NCBI GenBank assembly: GCA_029067805.1
Contig: JAIEDW010000323.1
Coordinates: 1 to 43,371, forward strand
From: Lachnospiraceae bacterium
Lineage (GTDB): Bacteria; Bacillota; Clostridia; Lachnospirales; Lachnospiraceae
Direction: 5' to 3'
DNA length: 43,371 nt
Position numbers and translations under genes: made by a program. Below are positions 23,973 through 32,678 of the stretch, one piece after another; positions within the stretch are counted from its first letter, which is position 1, and every line of letters begins with the position of its first letter. The notes beneath the pieces are model-generated. The model was not told where the DNA came from. It ran no database searches and was given only the letters and a program-made list of their open reading frames with translations.

Positions 23973-25799
23973 TTACTCCACCGTAACCGACTTTGCAAGA
24001 TTTCTGGGTTTATCCACGTCACAGCCCTTTCCGACTGCCACATAGTAGCCGAAAAGCTGCAGCGGTATGATCGCCAGCGAATTTGCAAAGTACGGATTTG
24101 TCCTTGGTAAATAAATGCAGTAATCTGCCGCTTTCTCGATATCCGTATTTCCCTCATTTGTAACTGCGAGCACAAACGCGCCTCTTGCCTTGACCTCAAC
24201 CATATTGCTCAAAGTCTTTTGGAACAGCGTATCCTGTGTGGCAACTGCCGCAACGAGCGTTCCCTCCTCAATCAGCGAAATCGTGCCGTGCTTTAGTTCT
24301 CCTGCCGCATATGCCTCCGAATGAATGTAAGAAATCTCCTTCAATTTCAGCGAGCCTTCCATGGAAATCGCATAATCAATGCCGCGTCCAATAAAGAATA
24401 CGTCCTTTGCGCCAATGTAACGGTTCGCAAAACGCTGTATTCTCTGCTTGTTTGCAAGGAGCCGCTCAATCTGTCCCGGCAGCCGCTTTAAGTCCTCTAT
24501 CATTCCTTCAAACGCATCTGCGTCAAGCATTCCTCTTACTTTTGCGAATTTCATCGCGAGCAGATACAGGGCAATTAACTGCGCGCTGTACGCTTTTGTC
24601 GTGGCAACCGCGATTTCCGGTCCCGCCCATGTATACATCACGTTATCCGCCTCGCGCGCGATGGAACTTCCCACCACGTTGACGATGCCAAGCACCTTAT
24701 GACCGAGTTTTTGCGACTGTCTGAGCGCCGCAAGCGTATCTGCCGTTTCTCCCGACTGGCTGATAACCACGACCATCGTACCATCCTCAAGAATAGGGTC
24801 CCTGTATCGAAACTCGCTTGCCACGTCCACCTCCACGGGGATACGGGCAATGCCCTCCATCACATACTTTGCGGTAACGCCTGTGTGGTACGCCGAACCG
24901 CACGCCACAATAAAAATCTTTCGGATCGCTTTGATCTCCTCATCGCTCATGCCGAGTTCCTCTATCACGACATCATTGTCCTTGATTCTGGGCATCAGCG
25001 TATCGGTCACGGTCTTTGGCTGCTCATACATCTCCTTGAGCATAAAATGCTCGTAGCCGCCCTTTTCCGCCGCGGACGCGTCCCAATCGATCGTAACAGG
25101 CTCTTTTTCGATTTCCTCCTCATCTACTGTATAGAAATGCATATGGTCCGCGCGCAGACGCACAACCTCCTGATTCTCTATAAAGTAAACCTTTCTCGTA
25201 TATTTTAAGATCGCGGGCACGTCGGATGCGATGAAACATCCGTTCTCATTTTGTCCCACGATCAACGGACTGTCCTTTCTGACCGCAAATACCTGATCGG
25301 GCTGCTCCGCAAAAATGATGCCGAGCGCATACGAACCCTGCACGCGGTGCATAACCTTTGTAATTGCCTCAAGCGGATTTCCTTTATAATAATAGTCAAT
25401 CAGATGTGCAAGCACTTCCGTATCCGTATCGGACGTAAATTTATATCCCTTTGCAAGGAGCTTTTCCTTGAGCGGCAGATAATTTTCGATAATGCCGTTG
25501 TGCACGACTGCAATGGTTTCCTCCTCGTTATAATGCGGGTGCGCATTGACATCGCTCGGCGCACCATGGGTCGCCCATCTTGTATGACCGATTCCTACTG
25601 TTCCGGGCATTGTCGCGCCGTCATGCGTCAGCTCCTCAAGCGCTTTTAAGCGTCCCACTGCCTTTTGAATCTGTATTTTTTCTCCGTCAAAAACAGCCAT
25701 TCCCGCAGAATCATATCCTCTGTACTCTAACTTTGAAAGCCCTTCAAGAATGATGGGAGCTGCCTGTTGTTTACCAATATATCCTACTATTCCACACAT
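23973..25799 (-). CDS. glmS: Glutamine-fructose-6-phosphate transaminase (isomerizing)
   Basis: GlmS makes glucosamine-6-phosphate from fructose-6-phosphate and glutamine, the first step towards UDP-GlcNAc for peptidoglycan and surface glycans. The 608 residues comprise an N-terminal Ntn glutaminase (MCGIVGYIG, with Cys2 as nucleophile; GHTRWATHG; HNGIIENY) and two SIS sugar-isomerase domains (VACGSAYHTG, ISQSGETADTL, then GRGIDYAISMEGSLKLKE). It ends in the usual DKPRNLAKSVTVE. The start follows GGAGG at 7 bases. It begins 18 bases after the stop of a GT2 gene, so there is no space for a glmS ribozyme. Placement beside surface-glycan genes fits a precursor-supply role. Confidence 0.98.
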   Translation of the reverse strand: MCGIVGYIGKQQAAPIILEGLSKLEYRGYDSAGMAVFDGEKIQIQKAVGRLKALEELTHDGATMPGTVGIGHTRWATHGAPSDVNAHPHYNEEETIAVVHNGIIENYLPLKEKLLAKGYKFTSDTDTEVLAHLIDYYYKGNPLEAITKVMHRVQGSYALGIIFAEQPDQVFAVRKDSPLIVGQNENGCFIASDVPAILKYTRKVYFIENQEVVRLRADHMHFYTVDEEEIEKEPVTIDWDASAAEKGGYEHFMLKEMYEQPKTVTDTLMPRIKDNDVVIEELGMSDEEIKAIRKIFIVACGSAYHTGVTAKYVMEGIARIPVEVDVASEFRYRDPILEDGTMVVVISQSGETADTLAALRQSQKLGHKVLGIVNVVGSSIAREADNVMYTWAGPEIAVATTKAYSAQLIALYLLAMKFAKVRGMLDADAFEGMIEDLKRLPGQIERLLANKQRIQRFANRYIGAKDVFFIGRGIDYAISMEGSLKLKEISYIHSEAYAAGELKHGTISLIEEGTLVAAVATQDTLFQKTLSNMVEVKARGAFVLAVTNEGNTDIEKAADYCIYLPRTNPYFANSLAIIPLQLFGYYVAVGKGCDVDKPRNLAKSVTVE

Positions 25800-25817
25800 T
25801 ACGAAACCTCCGCTTTT

Positions 25818-26750
25818 CTAATTCCAATAATTCCTGCTCGAACTGCACCAACGCACCGCTTTTGCAGGCAAACGCCGATACGCTTTTCCCATGCGATAGC
25901 CAATCAGCTTAAAGCCGCTTGACACAAACAGATACGGTATCAGTCGTTTCTTTTTTGTCATCCAAAGATGTCTTATCGTATCGCCCACGAGTTTTGACCC
26001 TTCGCTTTCCGAGGAAATTCCCGCAAACACTTCGGGATGGTCGCTCTGTGACACGCCTAAGTCAAAGTTTCTCCGAAACTGCTGCATACAGGTGAAATTG
26101 TGTGAATGCACCACTTCCGCCTCCGCCACATAAGCAATCTTTTTTCCCGCTTTCACAGCATGCCCCGCGTAAATCATATCCTCGTTAAAGATTGCGCGCT
26201 TTTCAAAACCGCCAAGCGCATCGTAAATCTTTCTGTTGTATGCCGAACAAACATTAGAGCAAAAAAAAGTCTTTATCCCGAGCCTTTGGATATCCGCCGT
26301 CGATTTGACGCACGATTCATCAGGATAATTAAATTTCCTTGTAAACTGCTCAATCGCACGACAATCGGGACGCGCAAGCTGCCTTGCGTATGCCGCTGCG
26401 ATGTCCTCCTCCTTCATCAGTGCATCCACGAGCTTTTGTATCAAGCTTTTGTCAGCGGGCACAGCGTCCTGCGTCATGCACACAAAAACATCCGCTGTCG
26501 AGTATTTTACAGCCTTTCTGCGCGTTCCCGCATGGTCAAACTCACGCGCGGAAAGGTGATGCACCTCAATATTTCGAAACCGCTCCAGAAACTTCGCCCC
26601 GTGAAAAAGCCGTTCAAAGTATTTTTCCTCCGTATTCATTATTATGATTTTATTAACCGGATATGTCTGCGACTCCAAACGCTCTATGATGTCGAACAAC
26701 TCCCGCGTCGGCTTGTAAGTCGGCAGAATGATGTCTACACTGTACTGCAT
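25818..26750 (-). CDS. GT2 family glycosyltransferase (rhamnosyltransferase-like)
   Basis: This 310-residue GT-A fold enzyme begins with DIILPTYKPTRELFDII, has an acceptor/donor region HAGTRRKAVKYSTADV and a DxD-like motif VCMTQDAVPAD, and includes the typical NEDMIYAGHAVKAG. It resembles dTDP-rhamnosyl transferases; the donor sugar is not certain from sequence. No membrane segments are visible, so it acts at the inner face of the membrane. It starts after GGAGAGG and lies directly ahead of glmS. The upstream LCP gene is separated from it by a terminator. Confidence 0.87.
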   Translation of the reverse strand: MQYSVDIILPTYKPTRELFDIIERLESQTYPVNKIIIMNTEEKYFERLFHGAKFLERFRNIEVHHLSAREFDHAGTRRKAVKYSTADVFVCMTQDAVPADKSLIQKLVDALMKEEDIAAAYARQLARPDCRAIEQFTRKFNYPDESCVKSTADIQRLGIKTFFCSNVCSAYNRKIYDALGGFEKRAIFNEDMIYAGHAVKAGKKIAYVAEAEVVHSHNFTCMQQFRRNFDLGVSQSDHPEVFAGISSESEGSKLVGDTIRHLWMTKKKRLIPYLFVSSGFKLIGYRMGKAYRRLPAKAVRWCSSSRNYWN

Positions 26751-26794
26751 GATCCTCTCCCAAAACAGCTTTCACACTACTATTCATAATGCCT

Positions 26795-26820
26795 AAAAGG
26801 GGGCCTTGCGCGGTCCCCTT
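26795..26820 (-). terminator. Terminator after the LCP gene
   Basis: On the minus strand AAGGGGACC pairs with GGCCCCCTT (8 of 9 positions) across a 6-base loop and runs into TTTT. It lies 12 bases after the LCP stop, separating that gene from the GT2 gene downstream. The T-run is short, so some readthrough is likely. Confidence 0.65.
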
Positions 26821-26831
26821 ATTGGCTCCTT

Positions 26832-28124
26832 TTATTCTCCATTATAACTGATTCCCGTATCCGATGCAATTTTTTTACTGCACTTCTTGACTGTATCCGA
26901 GGGTGTGTAATTTTCCTCACCAAACAAGAACTCATGTAAGAGCGATACATTTTTCTCCAAATCCACCGGTACCACTACGCTGGCACTTCCGACATGTCCG
27001 TTTGGCACGATATGATCTTCAAATGGGAAACCTGTGGTTTCTCCGATATCATAGCTTGCGATATCCTTTAACAGATCTAAGATCTCAGAAAGCTCAAGGG
27101 AAGTCATCACCTTCGGGAACACGGCGTCCGCAATCTTATTCAGGGTAGCGGGATTTAAGGTCATTGCCTTCTTTGCCACCTTGGTCAACACAGTCCGCTG
27201 TCTTGACGCACGTTCAAGGTCGCTTCCCACATAACGCACACGCGCGTAAGCTGTCGCCTGAAGTCCGTTTAATGTCTGAGTGCCTGACTTCGTAACCGGT
27301 ATATATTCTACCCCTGCTACAGCTGTGTAATTGGGCTCTCCGTTTGCATTCAACTCACCGGTTGGATGCCCTACCATGCTAATCTGATAACTGTTGATAT
27401 GCGGAATCTCCGCCTCTTTGACGTCAATCTCAATGCCACCCACAGCATCAATCACATCGATTAGTCCGTCAAAACCGATGGTAACAAAATCCTCGATATT
27501 TAAGTCGAAATTCATATTCAGCATCGCAATTGCCTGTTTATATCCGCCTTTTGCGTAAGCGGAATTTGCCTTATTATAGCTGTCGGTACTTAAATTTAAC
27601 CATGTATCGCGGTATACCGACACAAGCTTTACCTCTTTCGTATCCAGATTGATCGATGCAATCATAATGGTATCTGTACGCGTACTTTTGTCAAGCTGCC
27701 CCTCACGGGAATCGACGCCAAACAGCGCAATGTTGCGATATCCCTTCAGCGCTTCGCTCTCCATAATGCCTTCATCGATCGCCAGTTCTTCTTTTTTCTC
27801 CTCTTCCGTTATCTTTACATGCTGAATTTTGTTTGCCTTTGACATTGCCCAGCAGACACCGACAAGGATAAAGATGACCAGAAGTTCCACTACAAAGAGC
27901 GCGATCTTCCATTTCTTTTTCTTTGCTTTCTTCTTTGGTCTTGCCTTCGGCGCCGTATTCGGTCTTTTCGGCGCATTCAGCGGACGCTGCTGCCCTCTCG
28001 GTCCGGGCTGCCCGCTTGGACGCCGCTGTCCGTTTGCGGGACGCCGTCTTTGCGGCTGCCCGTTCGTCGGACGCCTTACTCCCTGTTTTCTATCCCTTTG
28101 GTTATTACCATTATAATCCTGCAT
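26832..28124 (-). CDS. LytR-CpsA-Psr (LCP) family glycopolymer transferase
   Basis: LCP proteins move finished glycopolymers from the undecaprenyl carrier onto peptidoglycan. The 430-residue protein has a cytoplasmic Arg/Pro/Gly/Gln-rich basic tail (1-70), one membrane segment (72-93, WKIALFVVELLVIFILVGVC) and the outer LCP domain. The conserved parts are NIALFGVDSREG, RTDTIMIASIN, VSVYRDTW, FVTIGFDGL and ARVRYVGSDLERASRQR. A moderate insertion (residues about 245-290) distinguishes it from the minimal family. The basic tail could contact nucleic acid or acidic lipids; that is inference. It follows the initiating sugar transferase after 60 bases and probably shares its promoter, so the polymer begun by that enzyme may be its substrate. 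Confidence 0.92.
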   Translation of the reverse strand: MQDYNGNNQRDRKQGVRRPTNGQPQRRRPANGQRRPSGQPGPRGQQRPLNAPKRPNTAPKARPKKKAKKKKWKIALFVVELLVIFILVGVCWAMSKANKIQHVKITEEEKKEELAIDEGIMESEALKGYRNIALFGVDSREGQLDKSTRTDTIMIASINLDTKEVKLVSVYRDTWLNLSTDSYNKANSAYAKGGYKQAIAMLNMNFDLNIEDFVTIGFDGLIDVIDAVGGIEIDVKEAEIPHINSYQISMVGHPTGELNANGEPNYTAVAGVEYIPVTKSGTQTLNGLQATAYARVRYVGSDLERASRQRTVLTKVAKKAMTLNPATLNKIADAVFPKVMTSLELSEILDLLKDIASYDIGETTGFPFEDHIVPNGHVGSASVVVPVDLEKNVSLLHEFLFGEENYTPSDTVKKCSKKIASDTGISYNGE

Positions 28125-28184
28125 ATTAATTACCTATGTCCCTTTCGCAGCCTTAAATTTCTTTTCTGCTTTCCAATCCAACGC

Positions 28185-29594
28185 TCAGTACGCGTTTTTG
28201 TTGACAAAGCCCTTAAAAAAGGTGAGAAATAAAATTTTAAAGTCAAATACGATTGACCAGTTTTCAATATAGTATAAGTCATATTCAATGCGTTTTCTGA
28301 TCGAAGTATCTCCCCTATAGCCGTTTACCTGTGCCCAGCCCGTAATTCCGGGGCGCACCTGATGTTTAATCATGTATCGCGGTATTTCCTCCTTAAACTT
28401 TTCGACAAAAAGAGGTCTTTCGGGACGCGGTCCGATCAAGCTCATGTCCCCCTTCAATACATTAAACAACTGCGGCAGCTCATCAATACTTGTCTTTCTT
28501 AAAATTTTTCCGACCCTTGTCACTCTCGGGTCATTCTTTTTTGTCCAGCCCTTTTTCTCGTCCTCTTCGGGCTGCTGCTCCATACTTCTGAATTTATACA
28601 TTTGAAACGGCTTATTGTGAAGCCCGACTCGCTCCTGTTTAAAAATGAGCGGTCCCTTGCTCGTAAGCTTTACGCCGACTGCCGCAAGGAGCATAAGCGG
28701 CGAAAATACAACAATTGCCACAGACGCGCCGAAAATATCCATCAAGCGCTTCGACGCACGGTTTAAGAGATTCGTAAGCGGCACGCGCCTAATATTGACC
28801 ACTGCAAGTCCGTCCAGATCCTCCAAATAAGGACGGCTTGGAATGACACTATTGTAGTCGGGAATGAATTTCGTGTGAACGCCCGACTTTTCACAGATAT
28901 TTACGATCGGTTCAAGCATGTCGTAATCCGACAGTGAAAGCGTGATGCCGATTTCGTCAAACGTCCCTTCCGAGAGCACCTCGCCCAGCATTTCGATTGC
29001 TCCGATTACCTTGACGCCTTTGTAAGAGGCTCCCACAGGCACACGGTCATCGAGAATGCCGTACACCTCGTATCCCCACTCCTGATTGGACGTAATTTTG
29101 TTGATATATTCCTCCGCCGCTCTCGAATATCCCACGAGGAGCATATGCTTTAGGTTATACCCTTTTCTGCGCACATAGCGCAGCATATGTCGTACGCCCT
29201 TTCGCATAAACGATTCTGCAAAAATATTCAGACCATAGAAAACGCCAACGATACCACGCGAGAAGTCGGGTATATTAATCGCAAAAAGCACCACCATGAT
29301 AGCCAGCAGGCCCACAGTGTTTGCCTTTATGATATTGAACACTTCGTACGCCGTCCTGGAAGTCCGCTTCGACGAGTACATATCAAATGCGTTATATAAA
29401 ATCAGATAGCCGGGTACGATTGCTATAAATGCCGCCAGATAAGTCTCTATGGGGAGAACGCCCGTTTCAGGATTGTTTCCCCTGACATAGAAGTTAATCC
29501 AGAAAAACCATGCCAGCCAATAGGTGGCTGCTATCACTAGCGCATCGAGCAGTACCAGCAGTCTGTTGAAATATTTCTGATGATCTCTTATCAA
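28185..29594 (-). CDS. Undecaprenyl-phosphate sugar phosphotransferase (polyprenol transferase, WbaP/CpsE type)
   Basis: This is an initiating enzyme that moves a sugar-1-phosphate from a UDP-sugar to undecaprenyl phosphate, the first step of a surface polysaccharide. The 469 residues contain several N-terminal membrane segments, a Rossmann-like central region (LLVGYSRAAEEY) and the C-terminal catalytic domain. The catalytic domain carries KRLMDIFGASVAIVVFSPLM, FRSM, LRKTSIDELPQLFNVLKGDMS, IGPRPE and VRPGITGWAQVNG. I accept the unusual TTG start at 29594 because GGTGAG sits close upstream and the next Met is too far inside. It has its own promoter and a 5' leader with two small hairpins. The first sugar is uncertain (glucose, galactose or GlcNAc). 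Confidence 0.95.
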   Translation of the reverse strand: MIRDHQKYFNRLLVLLDALVIAATYWLAWFFWINFYVRGNNPETGVLPIETYLAAFIAIVPGYLILYNAFDMYSSKRTSRTAYEVFNIIKANTVGLLAIMVVLFAINIPDFSRGIVGVFYGLNIFAESFMRKGVRHMLRYVRRKGYNLKHMLLVGYSRAAEEYINKITSNQEWGYEVYGILDDRVPVGASYKGVKVIGAIEMLGEVLSEGTFDEIGITLSLSDYDMLEPIVNICEKSGVHTKFIPDYNSVIPSRPYLEDLDGLAVVNIRRVPLTNLLNRASKRLMDIFGASVAIVVFSPLMLLAAVGVKLTSKGPLIFKQERVGLHNKPFQMYKFRSMEQQPEEDEKKGWTKKNDPRVTRVGKILRKTSIDELPQLFNVLKGDMSLIGPRPERPLFVEKFKEEIPRYMIKHQVRPGITGWAQVNGYRGDTSIRKRIEYDLYYIENWSIVFDFKILFLTFFKGFVNKNAY

Positions 29595-29618
29595 TCTATC
29601 TCACCCTAACTCCCCTTG

Positions 29619-29649
29619 CCTGTTAAAACAGGTTATCTGCATTGGCAGA
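29619..29649 (-). promoter_or_regulatory. Two small hairpins in the sugar transferase 5' leader
   Basis: CCTGTT/AACAGG (29619-29632) and TCTGC/GCAGA (29636-29649) are tight stems with 2- and 4-base loops in the leader between promoter and the TTG start. Neither has a T-run, so neither is a terminator. They may affect translation of the weak TTG start; this is inference. Confidence 0.4.
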
Positions 29650-29683
29650 CGCTTCAATCGGGATATTTCGGTACACCCCTCTT

Positions 29684-29712
29684 ATTTTACATGATTCGAA
29701 CAAAAAGTACAA
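29684..29712 (-). promoter_or_regulatory. Sigma-A promoter of the sugar transferase/LCP operon
   Basis: On the minus strand TTGTAC and TAAAAT stand 17 bases apart, about 90 bases upstream of the TTG start and just beyond the end of the upstream GT2 gene. The hexamers match the consensus in four and five of six positions. Confidence 0.65.
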
Positions 29713-29734
29713 TATTTTTATCAAAATTTGTAGG

Positions 29735-30715
29735 TTATCCCATAACAAGCCTTATAAGGTTTCCCCAAAGCTCCAACTGGATCTTGATATAATTTCCCAG
29801 CCGCTCCACGCGAAATTTCTGCTTATGCGCCTTTCCTTCGGGAGAAAGCAAAAGTTTTATCCCGTCTGCGAGACCCGACACATATTCTTTTCCCAAACCT
29901 TTCCTAACAAAAAATATTGTCTTAACCGAAAATCCGACCGCAAGAAACGGCAGATTGAGGAGAAGCTGTAATAGCGGCATGTTCTTGTAGACCAGATACA
30001 CACTGTTTCGCGACGCAAGCTTTGTTTTAAAGGCATTGTATCTCGAACCGCTTGTCGCGCTGCCCGCATGATATACGACGGCATTTGGCGCAAACTGATT
30101 TTGATAGCCGTGAATTTTGGCGCGATAACCGATATCAATGTCCTCAAAATACGCAAAATGTTCCTCGTCAAAAAGTCCTACCTTCTCGGGAGATAAAAGC
30201 TCTCTCCTGTAGATTGCGCCGCCTGCACACGATGCAAAGATGGCGCGGTTTTTGTCATAGCGGGCAGGATTTTTCCCTTTTCCCCGCGCAAACGCCCAGC
30301 CGAGCGCACAGTAAAAATCACCCGCATCATCCGTCTTGTCCTTGTCATAAAGCGAAATCAGCTTTGCCGATGCGGAAAATACTTTTTTTTCCCGATCGTC
30401 GTCCAGAACCCGTTCCAATTCCCGAACAAATGTTTTCTCTACTCTCGTATCATTGTTTAATAAAATCACATAAGGCGTTTCGCTCGCCTCAATTCCTTGA
30501 TTGACGGCTACGCTAAAGCCCGTGTTTTCGTTATTTTGAATCAGACGCACCTGCGGAAATTTTGTTTCAATCAAAGAAACGCTGCCGTCGGTTGATGCGT
30601 TATCGACAACGATGACCGCAACATCCGCGGTTGTGCCTGTGAAAATACTTTCCAGACATTGTTCCAGATAAGTTATCCCATTGTAATTTGGTATCACAAT
30701 TGTCGATTTTGCCAT
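29735..30715 (-). CDS. GT2 family glycosyltransferase
   Basis: This 326-residue GT-A enzyme starts with STIVIPNYNGITYLEQCLESI, has VDNASTDGS, the acceptor region GFSVAVNQGI and the metal-binding ILLNNDTRVE. The conserved EDIDIGYRAKIHGY lies near the active site. The C-terminal part has a hydrophobic stretch around LPFLAVGFSVKTIFFV that may associate with the membrane. I choose ATG 30715 (MAKSTIV), 6 bases after GGGAG, rather than the in-frame upstream start at 30739. It follows another GT2 gene by 39 bases and is the last gene of the GtrA-GT2-GT2 run. Donor sugar unknown; dTDP-rhamnose is common in this subgroup. Confidence 0.88.
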   Translation of the reverse strand: MAKSTIVIPNYNGITYLEQCLESIFTGTTADVAVIVVDNASTDGSVSLIETKFPQVRLIQNNENTGFSVAVNQGIEASETPYVILLNNDTRVEKTFVRELERVLDDDREKKVFSASAKLISLYDKDKTDDAGDFYCALGWAFARGKGKNPARYDKNRAIFASCAGGAIYRRELLSPEKVGLFDEEHFAYFEDIDIGYRAKIHGYQNQFAPNAVVYHAGSATSGSRYNAFKTKLASRNSVYLVYKNMPLLQLLLNLPFLAVGFSVKTIFFVRKGLGKEYVSGLADGIKLLLSPEGKAHKQKFRVERLGNYIKIQLELWGNLIRLVMG

Positions 30716-30754
30716 GTTTATCTCCCATGCTGCCCGCAATCGGTCATTTGTTTT

Positions 30755-32119
30755 TTATTTCCGCACACATGTCGGGTCCAAAAGAAGTCTTCCCCCTGCC
30801 TTGCGCAATTGTGCGCCGAGCCTTTTATTCAGCTTTTCCAGTGCATGTCCGCCTTCCGCTTTTTCCAGGTCCTTGATCCATTGCGGCAATTCTCTTTTTG
30901 TTTCCGCTACAAAAGTTGACTCATAGGAATGTCCTGTCACCTTCTCATAAATCGGTTGATATTCCTTGTTCACTTCAAGATTTCTGATATCCAACGCGTC
31001 AATGTTCTGATACAGATCCATGCGATTCATATAGCCCGCATAGACGAGAGGCTGTCCGCGGTAAATTCCGCTTGCAATCTTTCCGTGCTTTGCCACATAA
31101 CCTCCCACCGCTGCCAGGTCCGGTCTGTGCGTAAGCACGTTATTTCGATATTCTATTCGATAAAAACCCAGATGTTTATTGTGGCGTACATCACCTTTCC
31201 AACCCATGCGGTTTACAAAATCAATCAGCGCCTTTTTTCCCGCCTCATAAGCGTACATCTTGCTCTGCGGGTTATCCGCCGTCGAATTTTCGTGACAGCG
31301 CCAGTGATACAGCACTTTGGGCACATGCACAATTGTCTCTTCCATGCGCACAGCGCTTGCGTTCTCTCTTTCCCTGAGCAAAAGTGTGCTTACAATGCGC
31401 AACACCAGATCATAATCCTGTGAACCGTCATATTCCTTTCTGATACTGAGTTTCTTTATAAGCTGTGTTTCCACCACAGTAAAGTGGCAGATGTAGTTGT
31501 TCGTCAATATCAGATCCAAGTTAAAATCCAGTTTAAAATGCGGATCATAAAAGCTTGTCCCCGACGAGTCGCATTTATCTTCGTCCGAATACACAAGAAT
31601 CGGTCTTTTTTCGTCCTTTTTATTCTTTATCGCATGCGCCATCTCATACAGCGCATCGGGAGTGAGCATATCGTCATGATCCAAAAGCCCGCAATAATCC
31701 CCTTTTGCAAGCTCGATCGCTTTGTTTGTATTCTCCGCGATGCCGCCGTTTTCTCCAAGCCGTTCGTAACGGATCCGCGCGTCGCTGTAAGCCGCGACGG
31801 TTTCTTTCACAACATCGCTTTTACTACCGTCCGTGATGATCAGCTCCCAGTTTTCGTACGTCTGTTCAAGACAGCTGTCAATGAGCGCCTTTAAATAGAC
31901 TGCCTGTGTTTCAAACGCGGGCACCAAAATCGAAAACCGAATGTCTTTTACGCTCTTATCGTTTTTCTGCCGCGCAAGCTCGTCCTCATCGGGCTTGCGG
32001 TAGGTATAATCTTTATGGTAATTTGCCGTCATACGCTCCCACGCTGCAAAAAAAGTTTCGCTGTATCCGTTTTTTCTGCTGTAGTTAATTGTCTTTTTAA
32101 TATTTTGCGCTAAACTCAT
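30755..32119 (-). CDS. GT2 family glycosyltransferase
   Basis: This 454-residue enzyme has an N-terminal YYW-type leader region, a GT-A domain (about 60-290: FSILVPAFETQAVYLKALID, ITDGSKSD, GLLDHDDMLTP, DGSQDYDLVLR) and a C-terminal region (HRPDLAAVGGYVAK) that looks like the tail of a second, shortened domain. It is homologous to the first domain of the 659-residue glycosyltransferase at 34524-36503, sharing DHDD, LVYSDED and NNYICHF-type motifs, so the two arose from one ancestor. The start follows GAGG. It lies 13 bases after gtrA, indicating one transcript. Donor and acceptor unknown. Confidence 0.87.
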   Translation of the reverse strand: MSLAQNIKKTINYSRKNGYSETFFAAWERMTANYHKDYTYRKPDEDELARQKNDKSVKDIRFSILVPAFETQAVYLKALIDSCLEQTYENWELIITDGSKSDVVKETVAAYSDARIRYERLGENGGIAENTNKAIELAKGDYCGLLDHDDMLTPDALYEMAHAIKNKKDEKRPILVYSDEDKCDSSGTSFYDPHFKLDFNLDLILTNNYICHFTVVETQLIKKLSIRKEYDGSQDYDLVLRIVSTLLLRERENASAVRMEETIVHVPKVLYHWRCHENSTADNPQSKMYAYEAGKKALIDFVNRMGWKGDVRHNKHLGFYRIEYRNNVLTHRPDLAAVGGYVAKHGKIASGIYRGQPLVYAGYMNRMDLYQNIDALDIRNLEVNKEYQPIYEKVTGHSYESTFVAETKRELPQWIKDLEKAEGGHALEKLNKRLGAQLRKAGGRLLLDPTCVRK

Positions 32120-32132
32120 CTATTAAATACCT

Positions 32133-32570
32133 CTATCTTTTTTCAAGGAAAATCTTTCTGCTGATAAAATTATAGACCATTACGACTGCCGTTGCAAAAA
32201 TCTTGGAAACCGCAAACCAAATTGTATCGTTAAAGATCTTTAAGAAGTCGCTCGCCTCATAGCCTGCACTGCACGCAAGGAGCAGCGCCTCATTCAGACC
32301 CAGTCCTATCAAACTCAATATTACAAAAATTACAAACTCTTTTTTTCTGCTCATATCCTCCTTGCGCTCGAACACAAATTTCATGCTGAGGATATAATTA
32401 ATCACGACCGATATGGTAAAGCCGAAAAAGCCTCCGACTCCCGTCGCGAAATTTCTTGTCGTCCCGTTTATCAAAATATGGAAAAGTCCTGTAGATATCG
32501 CAAAATCAATCAAAAAACACACGACACCGACAAAACCGAATTTGACGATCTGTTCCAGTAATTTTTTCAT
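32133..32570 (-). CDS. GtrA family membrane protein
   Basis: This 145-residue protein has four hydrophobic segments and the family pattern KFGFVGVVCFLIDFAIS, GFFGFTISVVINYILS and FKFVFE-like loop (MKFVFERKED). GtrA proteins are thought to move undecaprenyl-linked sugars across the membrane for glycan decoration. The start follows GAGG at 6 bases. It heads a three-gene run with two GT2 enzymes, which fits a decoration module: a flippase-like protein with its transferases. No promoter is clear; transcription may leak through the phosphosugar mutase terminator. Confidence 0.9.
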   Translation of the reverse strand: MKKLLEQIVKFGFVGVVCFLIDFAISTGLFHILINGTTRNFATGVGGFFGFTISVVINYILSMKFVFERKEDMSRKKEFVIFVILSLIGLGLNEALLLACSAGYEASDFLKIFNDTIWFAVSKIFATAVVMVYNFISRKIFLEKR

Positions 32571-32622
32571 TTTTACCTCTATTCTGCCGCATAGACAGCT
32601 TTTTCATTCTCTCTCTTATGAT

Positions 32623-32658
32623 AACCAAAAAGCCGCTTTTCAAGGCAGCTTTTTGGTT
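32623..32658 (-). terminator. Terminator of the phosphosugar mutase gene (also reads on the plus strand)
   Basis: AACCAAAAAGC (32623-32633) and GCTTTTTGGTT (32648-32658) are exact complements with a 14-base loop that itself can pair partly. It sits 20 bases past the mutase stop. The A-tract/T-tract form is typical of intrinsic terminators, and on the plus strand it is followed by a longer T-rich tail. Confidence 0.75.
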
Positions 32659-32678
32659 TTGTTTTATTTTAAATCTTT

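Noticed and set aside
23251-24045. 264-codon open frame on the plus strand opposite htrA
   Set aside because: Its Phe/Leu/Cys-rich product is the complement of the Glu/Lys-rich linker of the HtrA protein, which mimics membrane segments. No start signal precedes it.
28125-28184. Terminator between the sugar transferase and LCP genes
   Set aside because: No stem with a following T-run was found, so I treat the two genes as one transcript.
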